Source: JAABTH01 sp964492615
GTDB lineage: Bacteria; Bacillota; Dethiobacteria; DTU022
Reading direction: 5' to 3'
DNA length: 64,000 nucleotides
NCBI GenBank assembly: GCA_964492615.1
Contig: CAZBKZ010000003.1
Location: 62,001 to 126,000, forward strand
Below the pieces are notes generated by a model. It did not search any database, was not told the DNA's origin, and was given only the letters and a program-made list of their open reading frames with translations. Each line of letters opens with the position of its first letter. The first letter of the stretch is position 1. Shown here piece after piece: positions 52,806 through 61,377 of the stretch. The translations under genes were made by a program, and so were the position numbers.

Positions 52806-54581
52806 TTAATGTTCCTCCTTGTCATCAGTATCAATCACCTTACCACCAAAAATATCGATAGCCTCTTCCACTCCAGATCTTTTTTTCTCTTTCTCCTTTG
52901 TGGGAGGCTTTATCTTTTCTTCCTCATCAAATTGTTTAATATTCTCAGGAACAGGAGCGTTGCTTTGAACCGGCTCTTCTTCAGCCGACGGCTTTCTTTC
53001 AACCTCCACCTGTCCCAGTTCAGCTTTCAGCTCCATATCTTCGCGACAAAAAGCGGTTAACACCGCTTCAACCAGTTTTCGATGATTATCACCCATCAAC
53101 CTTGCCTGATGAACCTGGTATTCAGGAGCATATGTCACAATAACCCTGCGGCCGGTACATCCGGTCAATTGAGCAGGTTCAAGCCAGGCTGCCGTGGTTT
53201 TTTGCCTTTTTTTAATTTCATTCAGCAGGCGGGGCCAGGCCTCTTTCAATGCATCGAACCTCTGGTCGGCAGAAATGCCGCCTTCGTCGGCATGCACTTC
53301 CCGCGGGGAATCTTCCTTTGGTTTATCGCTTTCCGACTGCAATTTTTTTAAGTCTTGAGAGCTCTTCAAAGCGGTGGCTGCTGCAGTTTTTTCAGGTTCT
53401 TTCTTCTTCGCAGTTACAGCCTGGCCATCGCCTGCAGCTTTGCTCTTATCTTCACTGTCACCATAATGGAGGGTGTCAGATGGTTTCAGACGTCCGTGCA
53501 AAAGCCTGACCATTCTGATAAACATAATTTCCATAATATACTGTGGAAAATGGGCATGCCGCAGTTCAGCGCCGGTTTCATGCAGCAATTCAACCAAGTC
53601 AAGCAGGGTGGTTTGATCAATATTACCCCTCTGTTTATCAATTATCTGATCATAACCATGCGTAGAAATCTTTTTTTTGCGATCATTCAGACTTCCGGCA
53701 AGAAGCAGCCTGCTAAAAACATATGTTAAATCCCTTTGAAACAGCTGAAGATCACGTCCGCTGTATACGATCTGCTTGATCATGGATAAACCACTGTCAA
53801 GATCATTGTCAACCAGAGCACTGACAATAGTGTCTATATAATCTGATTTCGTGGCCCCAGTAACAATTCGTACCTGTTCGGCTGTGATTCTTTCATCTCC
53901 GTAAGCTGCACACTGTTCAACAATGCCGAGCGCATCCCGCAGAGAACCTTCGGCTAGCCGGGCGATCAAATCGACAGCTTCACCTTCAGCATGCCATTTT
54001 TCCTCTTCTAAAACCTGCTCTAACCTCATCCTGATCTGCTCGACAGTAAGTAGGTGAAAATCAAATCTCTGACAGCGCGATACAATGGTTGCCGGCAAAC
54101 GTGACGGATCTGTTGTCGCTAAAATAAAAACAACATTGGGAGGTGGTTCTTCAAGGGTTTTTAAAAAAGCATTTGCAGCTTCCGGAGTCAACATATGAGC
54201 TTCATCAATTATATAAACCTTGAAACGCGATTCTCCGCTGGCAAAACGGGTTCTTTCCCTTAAATCACGGATTTCATCAATACCCCTGTTCGATGCCGCA
54301 TCCATTTCAATTACATCAATAGAGACGCCTGCGTAGATATTCTGACAGGAACTGCATTTGCCGCATGGTTCGTCTGTTGGATACTTGGCACAATTCATCG
54401 CCCTGGCAAATATTTTTGCAGCTGTAGTCTTACCTGTTCCCCGTGGGCCACAAAAAAGATATGCATGAGCCAGCCTTTCCTGAAGCAAGGCATTTCTCAG
54501 GGTTTGAGTTATATGCTCCTGGCCAATCATATCGGCAAAAGTCAGCGGACGACGGCGCCGGTAGAGACTCTGGTAAGACAA
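52806..54581 (-). CDS. dnaX: DNA polymerase III subunits gamma/tau
   Basis: Clamp-loader ATPase. 591 residues: Walker A GPRGTGKT near 45, zinc knuckle CAKYPTDEPCGKCSSC (64-79), Walker B IIDEAHML, SRC motif (VSRCQRFDF), then a collar domain, a Lys/Glu-rich linker (about 370-440) and a C-terminal polymerase-binding region. I see no clear A-run frameshift slippery site. The 39-base gap from the ACT-protein gene holds no terminator. Confidence 0.96.
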   Translation of the reverse strand: MSYQSLYRRRRPLTFADMIGQEHITQTLRNALLQERLAHAYLFCGPRGTGKTTAAKIFARAMNCAKYPTDEPCGKCSSCQNIYAGVSIDVIEMDAASNRGIDEIRDLRERTRFASGESRFKVYIIDEAHMLTPEAANAFLKTLEEPPPNVVFILATTDPSRLPATIVSRCQRFDFHLLTVEQIRMRLEQVLEEEKWHAEGEAVDLIARLAEGSLRDALGIVEQCAAYGDERITAEQVRIVTGATKSDYIDTIVSALVDNDLDSGLSMIKQIVYSGRDLQLFQRDLTYVFSRLLLAGSLNDRKKKISTHGYDQIIDKQRGNIDQTTLLDLVELLHETGAELRHAHFPQYIMEIMFIRMVRLLHGRLKPSDTLHYGDSEDKSKAAGDGQAVTAKKKEPEKTAAATALKSSQDLKKLQSESDKPKEDSPREVHADEGGISADQRFDALKEAWPRLLNEIKKRQKTTAAWLEPAQLTGCTGRRVIVTYAPEYQVHQARLMGDNHRKLVEAVLTAFCREDMELKAELGQVEVERKPSAEEEPVQSNAPVPENIKQFDEEEKIKPPTKEKEKKRSGVEEAIDIFGGKVIDTDDKEEH

Positions 54582-54620
54582 TTAAAAAGCACTCCTTATA
54601 ATTTGTTGATCAGCATCTTA

Positions 54621-55001
54621 CTATTTTAGTACTGCAACTTTATTTAATGCAGCATGAGCCCTGTCCAGATTTTCGCATTTTACCATTATATAATCTGTAT
54701 CGTAGGTTGATATTGTAAAAACAGGTATGCCGGCTTCTGCCAGAGGCTTCAGTAAAGCAGCAAGTATTCCGGTCAGACCGAAATCAAGCGGTCCTTCAAC
54801 TTTGTAAATACGAAATGGTTTCTCGGAAGAATAGCTGGCGGGGATAATATCATCCCGGCAAACCAGGGATATCTCTTCTGACGTTATTGTAACCGAATAG
54901 AATCCGCGGCCGGGCCGGGGTAACTCCTGAAGAGGGGTTTTGATATCCAGTCGGCATACTCCTAAATTATCGGGAAGTAATGTTAAAGTCAGCTTTTTCA
55001 T
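54621..55001 (-). CDS. ACT domain protein (CASTOR/YkfA-like pair)
   Basis: A 126-residue protein with two ACT-like halves: residues 1-60 (LTLLPDNLGVCRLD ... FYSVTITSEEISLVC) and 62-126 (FGLTGILAALLKPLAEAGIPVF ... TDYIMVKCENLDRAHAAL, given in parts). It resembles the DUF/ACT_7 family of amino-acid-binding proteins. The ATG lies only 9 bases after the 3' end of SRP RNA, and no usual ribosome site fits that gap except bases inside the RNA stem. It may be expressed by readthrough from the tRNA-Ser/SRP transcript, or its start is misjudged. Ligand unknown. Confidence 0.8.
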   Translation of the reverse strand: MKKLTLTLLPDNLGVCRLDIKTPLQELPRPGRGFYSVTITSEEISLVCRDDIIPASYSSEKPFRIYKVEGPLDFGLTGILAALLKPLAEAGIPVFTISTYDTDYIMVKCENLDRAHAALNKVAVLK

Positions 55002-55010
55002 AAATATTAA

Positions 55011-55279
55011 GGCCGTGCACCTGCCTTTGACAGCTATTCCCAGACGCTTCCCGGGCAGTAAGCTCCAACCCGGCAGCCCCGTGGCACCCGCAAAAACTCA
55101 CTTACCGCTGCTTCCTTCCGGACCTGACGGGGTTCATGAGCTTGCGCCGCACGGGACCGGGTCTTCAACACCACTTAACCGGAGCAGGCCCTGAAAATAG
55201 GCGGCCGGGGGCAGGAATTAAACCCCGCTATAGCGGATTGCGGGTTCAGGACACCGCTACCTCCCCGTCTAGCACGGCC
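55011..55279 (-). ncRNA. ffs: Signal recognition particle RNA, long (Bacillus) type
   Basis: About 269 nt. The 5' and 3' ends pair (GGCCGTGC with GCACGGCC). The conserved apical S-domain loop GGTCCGGAAGGAAGCAGC is present near the middle (55110-55130), and the 5' part has the Alu-domain motif GGGGAGGTAGCGGTGTCC. It scaffolds Ffh for co-translational membrane targeting. It lies 12 bases after tRNA-Ser and 9 bases before the ACT gene, with dnaX next, as in Bacillus (scr-dnaX). The exact ends are from the pairing. Confidence 0.95.
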
Positions 55280-55291
55280 AAATCAAGAAAA

Positions 55292-55387
55292 TGGCGGAGA
55301 GAGAGGGATTCGAACCCTCGAGACAGGGTTTTGCCCCATCTACTCGCTTTCCAGGCGAGCGCCTTCGACCAACTCAGCCATCTCTCC
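55292..55387 (-). tRNA. tRNA-Ser (anticodon GGA)
   Basis: A 96-base class II tRNA on the minus strand with a long variable arm. Acceptor GGAGAGA pairs with TCTCTCC, D-arm GGCTGAGTTGGTCGAAGGC, anticodon loop CTGGAAA, T-arm GGTTCGAATCC, CCA encoded. It decodes UCC/UCU. SRP RNA follows 12 bases later. Confidence 0.96.
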
Positions 55388-55417
55388 ACGCCTTCAGCAT
55401 TGTTAGCTTCACGGCTT

Positions 55418-55446
55418 ATTATACAATGAAAAGAAAGCTCTTTCAA
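55418..55446 (-). promoter_or_regulatory. Sigma-A promoter of tRNA-Ser / SRP RNA
   Basis: Minus-strand TTGAAA, 17-base spacer, TATAAT, about 30 bases before the tRNA. Likely drives tRNA-Ser, SRP RNA and possibly the ACT gene and dnaX. Confidence 0.82.
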
Positions 55447-55535
55447 CTGCCGGTTCCGACAGATCCATTCTGCCGGTTTAACTTCTTCTGCACTGGTTAA
55501 CTGCACTGCCAGTTCCTTTAATTAAAAGTAATTTT

Positions 55536-55574
55536 ATAAAAAGAGCAGGGCTGCCCCTTTTGGGGCAGCCCTGC
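55536..55574 (-). terminator. Terminator of oppA
   Basis: A perfect 13-bp stem GCAGGGCTGCCCC/GGGGCAGCCCTGC with a TTTT loop, followed on the minus strand by TCTTTTTATAA. It ends the oppA transcript before the tRNA-Ser promoter. Confidence 0.92.
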
Positions 55575-55625
55575 ATTTTGAACGATTATTCCTCTAAAAA
55601 CAAACTAAACCAGGATCTGTTTTCT

Positions 55626-57233
55626 CTACTCCTCGATATACACATCCTGCAGCATGAAGATACGGGCCGGGGTAAGGTAGAAGTTTTGTACACTGTTATT
55701 TACTCCGGTTAAATCTTCAATATGCAGCAGATAAAGCATCGGTGCCTGTTCTACCAGCATTTCCTGGGCTTCACGGTAATACTGGGCTCGCAGGTCGGGA
55801 TCCGATTCCTGGCGTCCGAGATCGAGCAGCTCATCAACTTCATCATTCCTAAAGAAAGAACGGTTACCGGGCGCGCCCACATTACTGGAATGGAACAGGG
55901 CGTACATGGCGTAGTCGGCATCAAGAGTCGGGGTTGACCAACCGAGAATAAACATCTCGTGGCCCCCTTCTGCTGTTCCGTCAAGGTAAGCACCCCACTC
56001 AAGAACTTCAATGCTGACATTAATGCCAATTTCACTCAGCCTGGACTGAACATATTCGGCAATTTGAATCCGAGCCGGATTATCATTGGTCCAGATGATT
56101 GTATCAAAGCCGTCGGCATAACCGGCTTCAGCCAGTAGTTCCTTAGCCCGATCAACATCGTAGGGGATTGCTGAAACCGAGGGATCATAACCGAAAACGC
56201 CGGGTGCAATCGGCCCGACTGCCGGAATGGCTGTTCCTTCGTATATTCCATCAATAATCTCATCCTTATTAATAGCCATGGAAACAGCCTGGCGAACACG
56301 CACATCATCATATGGAGCTTTATCGCAGTTAAAACCGATATAGGCCAGCGAAGTGCTTGACTGGACGTTCAGATAGGCATTAGCCATACCATCAACGCGT
56401 GATGCGTCGCTGGGCTGAATCGGGTCAGCTATGTGAGCATAGCCGGTTTCAAGCTCCGATAAACGGGTCAGGTCTTCCGGAACAACTTTAAAGGTTACGC
56501 TATCCAGTTTGGCCGGTTCACCCCAGTAGTCATCGTTACGAACCAGCTTAATTTCACTGCCCGGTTCCCAGTAGTCAAGCTTGAAGAAACCGGTTCCGCT
56601 TGGGTTCTGTGAAATGTAGGATCCGGGTTCATTGCCTGCAGCCATTTCGGCATAATCTGCTTCAATAGCAGGCAGACTAACCAGGGCACCTCCGCTGTGG
56701 GCCAGGTGGGCAGGCAGCGGGGCAAAGGGAAACTCGGTTACAAACTGCACCGTGTAGTCATCAACAACAATAACTTCCTCAATCATTGAAAAGAGGAAAA
56801 GACGCGGTGAAGCAACATCAGGATCAAGCAGACGCTTGAAATTAGCATTCACCACTTCGGCGTTCAAATCCGAACCGTCATGGAATTTAACTCCTTCACG
56901 CAGCGTAAACTGCCAGGTTAAATCATCAATCGCTTCCCACTCTGTGGCCAGCAAAGGTTGCAGCTCACTGTCCCGGTCGAAAACAACCAGGGATTCATAA
57001 ATATTGTAAGCTACGTTACTGGAAGGCACATCGTTGGAGCCATGAGGGTCAAGGGCAACAGCATCTGATAAAGTAGCTATGATCAAATCACCGCTGGTTC
57101 CTTCCACAACTCCGGGTTCTTCCCCTTCAGGGGCTTCGCCGGTCGGAGCTTCTTCAGTCGGGCCGCAGGCCGCGAGCAGTAGTACCACCGACAGTAAAAG
57201 CACTGCAAACAAGTAAAGCTTGTTAATCTTCAT
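55626..57233 (-). CDS. oppA: ABC transporter substrate-binding lipoprotein (family 5)
   Basis: A 535-residue extracellular binding protein for peptides (or nickel, opines, sugars in some family members). Lipoprotein signal peptide with lipobox LLAAC, Cys23, then a Glu/Pro-rich linker. Family-5 segments: DAVALDPHGSNDVPS, WEAIDDLTWQFTLREGVKFHDG in pieces (WQFTLREGVKFHDGS), VRQAVSMAINKDEII, and the C-terminal EVLEWGAYLDG. It is divergent from the permease and ATPase genes at 57452, with which it surely works. A large inverted repeat lies between. Confidence 0.93.
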   Translation of the reverse strand: MKINKLYLFAVLLLSVVLLLAACGPTEEAPTGEAPEGEEPGVVEGTSGDLIIATLSDAVALDPHGSNDVPSSNVAYNIYESLVVFDRDSELQPLLATEWEAIDDLTWQFTLREGVKFHDGSDLNAEVVNANFKRLLDPDVASPRLFLFSMIEEVIVVDDYTVQFVTEFPFAPLPAHLAHSGGALVSLPAIEADYAEMAAGNEPGSYISQNPSGTGFFKLDYWEPGSEIKLVRNDDYWGEPAKLDSVTFKVVPEDLTRLSELETGYAHIADPIQPSDASRVDGMANAYLNVQSSTSLAYIGFNCDKAPYDDVRVRQAVSMAINKDEIIDGIYEGTAIPAVGPIAPGVFGYDPSVSAIPYDVDRAKELLAEAGYADGFDTIIWTNDNPARIQIAEYVQSRLSEIGINVSIEVLEWGAYLDGTAEGGHEMFILGWSTPTLDADYAMYALFHSSNVGAPGNRSFFRNDEVDELLDLGRQESDPDLRAQYYREAQEMLVEQAPMLYLLHIEDLTGVNNSVQNFYLTPARIFMLQDVYIEE

Positions 57234-57267
57234 TTTATAGTCCCCCCTAATTAATAGAGATATTTAG

Positions 57268-57346
57268 TGCTGCAAACATAGTTATATAATGAAAAAAGCT
57301 GTATTGTGTAGTGGAATTAGTAAAAACATAACTATAAGAGTGCAGC
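57268..57346. repeat. Imperfect inverted repeat in the oppA-oppC intergenic region
   Basis: Arms TGCTGCA-AACATAGTTAT (57268-57285) and ATAACTATAAGAG-TGCAGCA (57328-57346) are near-complements separated by ~42 bases. The 218-base intergenic region must contain both divergent promoters (TATAAT-like elements near 57285 and 57363), so the arms could be operator sites. A palindromic ATACTATATAATAGTAT lies near 57357-57373. Confidence 0.6.
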
Positions 57347-57451
57347 ATAGATGATTATACTATATAATAGTATTATTTGAAAAGGTTTTAGTTTTACCAT
57401 GATAATTCCACCAATAGGATAAATCCATTTTAGATAGGGGGATGATTCCCT

Positions 57452-58345
57452 TTGAACAGCCCTGCACCTCCAACGCCGGAGAGCGTCATACTTGAAACTA
57501 AAGGTTTTTCAAGAACCCAGATGTTTTATAAAAGACTGAAAAAAAACAGGGCGGCGATGGTCGGCGGATTATTAATTCTTTTTTTTATCATAGTTGCTAT
57601 TGTCGGACCATCCTTCACCGTTTATGACCCGACGAAAGTCGATTACTCTATTAAACTGCTGAGCCCTTCTTCAACACACTGGCTTGGTACGGATCACAAC
57701 GGTCGTGATATATTCACCCGCCTGATACACGGTATGTCAATCACTCTTTATATCGGCTTTTTATCGGTACTGGTTGGCCTGGTAATCGGGGTGCCGCTGG
57801 GCATAGTGGCCGGGTATTACGGAAAAGCAGTTGACAGTATAATCATGCGCTTTATTGATATTCTGCTCGCTTTCCCAGGCATACTGCTGGCCATTGCCCT
57901 GGTCAGCGTTCTCGGGGGTAACATTAACAACGTTATCATTGCAGTCGGTATATTTTCCATTCCCGGCTTCGCCCGCATAGTTCGCGGCTCTACAATGGCC
58001 GTGCGCAAACTGGAATATATTGATGCAGTCCGTGCCCTGGGTGCCGGGGACTTACGCATTATCACCCTGCACATTCTACCCAACATTTTATCGCCGATCA
58101 TAGTGCAGGCCACAATTAGAATCGCTTACGCTATTCTCATCGCCAGCGGCCTTTCTTTCCTCGGACTGGGTGCTCAGCCTCCCACGCCGGAATGGGGGGC
58201 CATGCTAAGCCAGGGACGCAGTTACATGTTCGATCACCCCCACGTTGCCCTGTATCCGGGGTTAGCTATCCTGACTGTCGTTCTGGCTTTCAATATTTTT
58301 GGAGACGGCCTGCGGGATGCCCTGGATCCCAAGATGAAGGCTTAG
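57452..58345 (+). CDS. oppC: Oligopeptide ABC transporter permease (OppC/DppC type)
   Basis: A 297-residue permease with an N-terminal cytoplasmic tail, six helices, and the HWLGTDHNGRDIFTRLIHG motif that marks the C-type subunit; EAA loop VRALGAGDLRIITLHILPN contacts the ATPases. TTG start after AGGGGG. First gene of the plus-strand part, with order C-B-D-F instead of the more common B-C-D-F. Confidence 0.93.
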   Translation: MNSPAPPTPESVILETKGFSRTQMFYKRLKKNRAAMVGGLLILFFIIVAIVGPSFTVYDPTKVDYSIKLLSPSSTHWLGTDHNGRDIFTRLIHGMSITLYIGFLSVLVGLVIGVPLGIVAGYYGKAVDSIIMRFIDILLAFPGILLAIALVSVLGGNINNVIIAVGIFSIPGFARIVRGSTMAVRKLEYIDAVRALGAGDLRIITLHILPNILSPIIVQATIRIAYAILIASGLSFLGLGAQPPTPEWGAMLSQGRSYMFDHPHVALYPGLAILTVVLAFNIFGDGLRDALDPKMKA

Positions 58346-58360
58346 AAAAGAGGTGCCTGG

Positions 58361-59281
58361 ATGCTACAATTTATAGTCCGCAGATTAATACAGACCATCC
58401 CTGTTGTTTTAGGAGTTACCATCCTGGTTTTTTCACTGATGCACCTCATTCCCGGTGACCCGGCCCAGATAATGGCCGGAGAAGCTGCACCTGATGCCCA
58501 GGTTGAAGCAATCAGGGAAAGACTGGGGCTGAACGATCCGCTGCATGTGCAGTATGGAAAATATATGAGCAACTTACTCCAGGGTGACCTGGGGCAGTCT
58601 ATACGCAGCAGCCGCCCCGTAGTAGATGAAATTAAAGCACGCTACTGGACCACCATGCAGCTGGCAATCTATAGCATGGCCCTCAGCGTATTCATCGGAC
58701 TAATCGCCGGTATTGTATCGGCAGTTCGTAAATACAGCCTTCTTGACTCACTGTTAATGATCATCGCCCTTTTTGGACTTTCTATGCCAAACTTCTGGCT
58801 TGGATTGATGCTGATCAAGTACGTTGCTATAGAGCTGGTCCTGGTCCCTCCTTCAGGGTGGGGCACCTGGCAACAGTCAATCCTTCCTATAATTGCCCTG
58901 GGAACAGCCGGTGCCGCCATCATAGCCAGGATGACACGTTCCAGTATGCTTGATGTAATCAACCAGGATTATATCCGCACTGCCCGGGCCAAGGGTTTAA
59001 AAGAGCGTATTGTTATTTACAAACACAGCCTTAAAAATGCCCTTATACCTGTTGTAACAGTTGTCGGTATTGAAATAGGGCTGCTATTATCCGGTACTGT
59101 GATCACCGAAACAGTTTTTGCCATAAACGGCATGGGCCGGCTGGTAATTGATGCAATCAGGTCCAGGGATTTTCCCCTGGTCCAAGGTATAGTATTAGTA
59201 TACGCATTAACTTTTGTTGTAGTAAATATGCTTGTTGATATTTCTTACCGGTACCTGAACAAGCGAATTGATATTAATTAA
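58361..59281 (+). CDS. oppB: Oligopeptide ABC transporter permease (OppB/DppB type)
   Basis: A 306-residue permease starting MLQFIVRRLIQTIPVVLGV, with HLIPGDPAQIMAG and the large extracytoplasmic loop typical of B-type subunits, then EAA loop TARAKGLKERIVIYKHSLKN. Ends before a 29-base gap to oppD. Confidence 0.94.
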   Translation: MLQFIVRRLIQTIPVVLGVTILVFSLMHLIPGDPAQIMAGEAAPDAQVEAIRERLGLNDPLHVQYGKYMSNLLQGDLGQSIRSSRPVVDEIKARYWTTMQLAIYSMALSVFIGLIAGIVSAVRKYSLLDSLLMIIALFGLSMPNFWLGLMLIKYVAIELVLVPPSGWGTWQQSILPIIALGTAGAAIIARMTRSSMLDVINQDYIRTARAKGLKERIVIYKHSLKNALIPVVTVVGIEIGLLLSGTVITETVFAINGMGRLVIDAIRSRDFPLVQGIVLVYALTFVVVNMLVDISYRYLNKRIDIN

Positions 59282-59310
59282 GAACCTGTCAGTTGAAAGA
59301 GGTGCATATT

Positions 59311-60324
59311 ATGAAAAATACCACGCCAATTCTGCAGATTAAGAACTTGCAAACTCATTTTTTAACAGATGAAGGCCCGGTAAGAGCCGTTGACGAGGTA
59401 AGCCTCGATATTCCCAAGGGCTCTACCGTCGGCATCGTCGGCGAATCAGGCTGTGGAAAAAGCGTGATGGCCCTGTCGATCCTGCAGCTTCTTGAAGAAC
59501 CGGGGAAAATAGTAGGCGGCGAGATAATATTTAACGGAAAAGACCTGGCAAAGCTGACCGAAAAAGAAATGTATAACATCAGGGGCAATCAAATTTCGAT
59601 GATTTTCCAGGAACCGATGACCTCCCTGAATCCGGTCTTAACTATTGGCGAACAAATCAGCGAATCTTTCCGGATACACCAGAAAATGAGATCCGGAGAA
59701 GCCCGCTTAAAATCTGTAGACATGCTAAAGCTCGTCGGCATTCCTTCTCCTGAGAAAAGAATAAATCACTATCCTTTTGAGCTGTCAGGCGGCATGAGGC
59801 AAAGGGTCATGATCGCCATGGCCCTGGCCTGTGCCCCGGACCTGCTCATAGCTGATGAGCCAACAACTGCCCTAGACGTTACAATTCAGGCTCAAATTCT
59901 GGAACTGATTAAAGAATTGCAGTTAAAACTGGGTATGTCTGTTATATTTATCACTCATGATCTCGGTGTTGTTGCCGAAACATGCAGTTATGTTGCGGTT
60001 ATGTACTGCGGCAGCATTGTAGAATATGCCGATGTCGACACATTATTTAACCATCCCAGGCATCCCTATACTGTTGGCCTTTTTAATTCACTACCGCGCC
60101 CCGATATAGATATGGATGAACTTGAAGCGATCAGCGGATCTGTTCCCAGCCCGGCAGCTATGCCGGCAGGTTGCCGTTTCGCCCCGCGCTGCCCTCATGC
60201 TGCAGAGATATGTATGACTGAACAACCCGGTCTTTCCGAAACAACAGGTGGAAACCTGGTTCGCTGCTGGGTCTATACAGATCGGTGGGAAGGCACAAGA
60301 GAGGTGAAACTTCGCAGTGAATAA
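59311..60324 (+). CDS. oppD: Oligopeptide ABC transporter ATP-binding protein (OppD/DppD type)
   Basis: A 337-residue ATPase. Walker A GESGCGKSV, signature LSGGMRQRV, Walker B LLIADEPTTALD and H-loop FITHDLGVV are intact; a C-terminal oligopeptide-type Cys segment (CRFAPRCPHAAEIC), a possible Fe-S or metal site, is present. ATG 59311 is chosen because AGAGGTG precedes it. Its end overlaps oppF by 8 bases. Confidence 0.94.
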   Translation: MKNTTPILQIKNLQTHFLTDEGPVRAVDEVSLDIPKGSTVGIVGESGCGKSVMALSILQLLEEPGKIVGGEIIFNGKDLAKLTEKEMYNIRGNQISMIFQEPMTSLNPVLTIGEQISESFRIHQKMRSGEARLKSVDMLKLVGIPSPEKRINHYPFELSGGMRQRVMIAMALACAPDLLIADEPTTALDVTIQAQILELIKELQLKLGMSVIFITHDLGVVAETCSYVAVMYCGSIVEYADVDTLFNHPRHPYTVGLFNSLPRPDIDMDELEAISGSVPSPAAMPAGCRFAPRCPHAAEICMTEQPGLSETTGGNLVRCWVYTDRWEGTREVKLRSE

Positions 60325-61327
60325 TGAACTGCTTTCAGTGAAAAATTTAAAGATGTATTACCCGATCAAGGGCGGTTTTCTGGGTCGCACGGTTAACCAC
60401 GTTAAAGCTGTGGATGATATTTCATTTACAGTCAGGGAGGGTGAAACAGTCAGCCTGGTAGGCGAATCAGGCTGCGGCAAATCGACCGCAGGCCGGGCTA
60501 TATTACACCTTGAGAAACCAACTGCCGGAGAAATCATTTTTGACGGTGTTGACTTAACTACCCTTGGAAAAAAAGAAATGCGCAAAATGAGAAAAAAAAT
60601 GCAGATTATTTTTCAGGATCCATATGCATCAATTAACCCCAGGCAAACCGTTTCACAGGTACTGCAGGAAGCGCTGCATATTCAGAATGTAGTTGCTCCC
60701 GGAGAAAGGAAAAAACGCGCAATCGAATTACTGGAAACAGTAGGGCTGGCTTCTTACCAGGCTGATCGTTTCCCCCATGAATTCAGCGGGGGCCAGCGGC
60801 AGCGTGTGGGTATTGCCAGAGCTCTCTCGTTGAATCCTAAGCTGGTAATATGCGATGAAGCAGTTTCGGCGCTTGATGTTTCAATCAGGGCCCAGATTTT
60901 AAACCTGCTGAAAAACCTGCAGCGCGATTTTAAATTAACCTACCTGTTTATATCCCATGATCTCGGGGTCGTTCGCCATATTTCCGACCGGGTTATTGTC
61001 ATGTATTTGGGGCGCATCATGGAAGTTTCTGACAAACATACTCTTTTTGAAGCTCCGCGTCACCCGTACACCAGGGCTCTGCTCTCGGCTATACCAATCC
61101 CCATGCCGGGCAAAAAAAAGGAGCGGATGATGCTGGAAGGCGATGTTCCCTCGGCTATTGACCCGCCTGAAGGGTGCCGTTTCCATACCCGCTGTCCTTT
61201 TGCCGGGGAAAAGTGCCGAAATGAAATACCCGAACTGAGGCCTGTTTCAGAATCGCCGGAAAAGCATCTATGCGCCTGTCATTTTTTTGAAGATATATAC
61301 CTCGCCAACAAAATAAACGGAGAATAA
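60317..61327 (+). CDS. oppF: Oligopeptide ABC transporter ATP-binding protein (OppF/DppF type)
   Basis: A 336-residue ATPase, partner of OppD. Walker A GESGCGKST, signature FSGGQRQRVGIARAL, Walker B LVICDEAVSALD (the usual PV/PT replaced by AV) and H-loop FISHDLGVV. C-terminal Cys segment CRFHTRCPFAGEKC. Starts with GTG inside oppD, so the pair is coupled. Confidence 0.94.
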   Translation: MNNELLSVKNLKMYYPIKGGFLGRTVNHVKAVDDISFTVREGETVSLVGESGCGKSTAGRAILHLEKPTAGEIIFDGVDLTTLGKKEMRKMRKKMQIIFQDPYASINPRQTVSQVLQEALHIQNVVAPGERKKRAIELLETVGLASYQADRFPHEFSGGQRQRVGIARALSLNPKLVICDEAVSALDVSIRAQILNLLKNLQRDFKLTYLFISHDLGVVRHISDRVIVMYLGRIMEVSDKHTLFEAPRHPYTRALLSAIPIPMPGKKKERMMLEGDVPSAIDPPEGCRFHTRCPFAGEKCRNEIPELRPVSESPEKHLCACHFFEDIYLANKINGE

Positions 61328-61377
61328 TAAAGGCCCCCTGAGACGTATAACCGGTCAACAGGAAAGAAGGAACAAAA

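Noticed and set aside
54621..55001. ACT protein as an artefact of the SRP RNA flank
   Set aside because: The frame has clear two-ACT-domain character and lies wholly outside the RNA, so the gene is kept although its start is uncertain.
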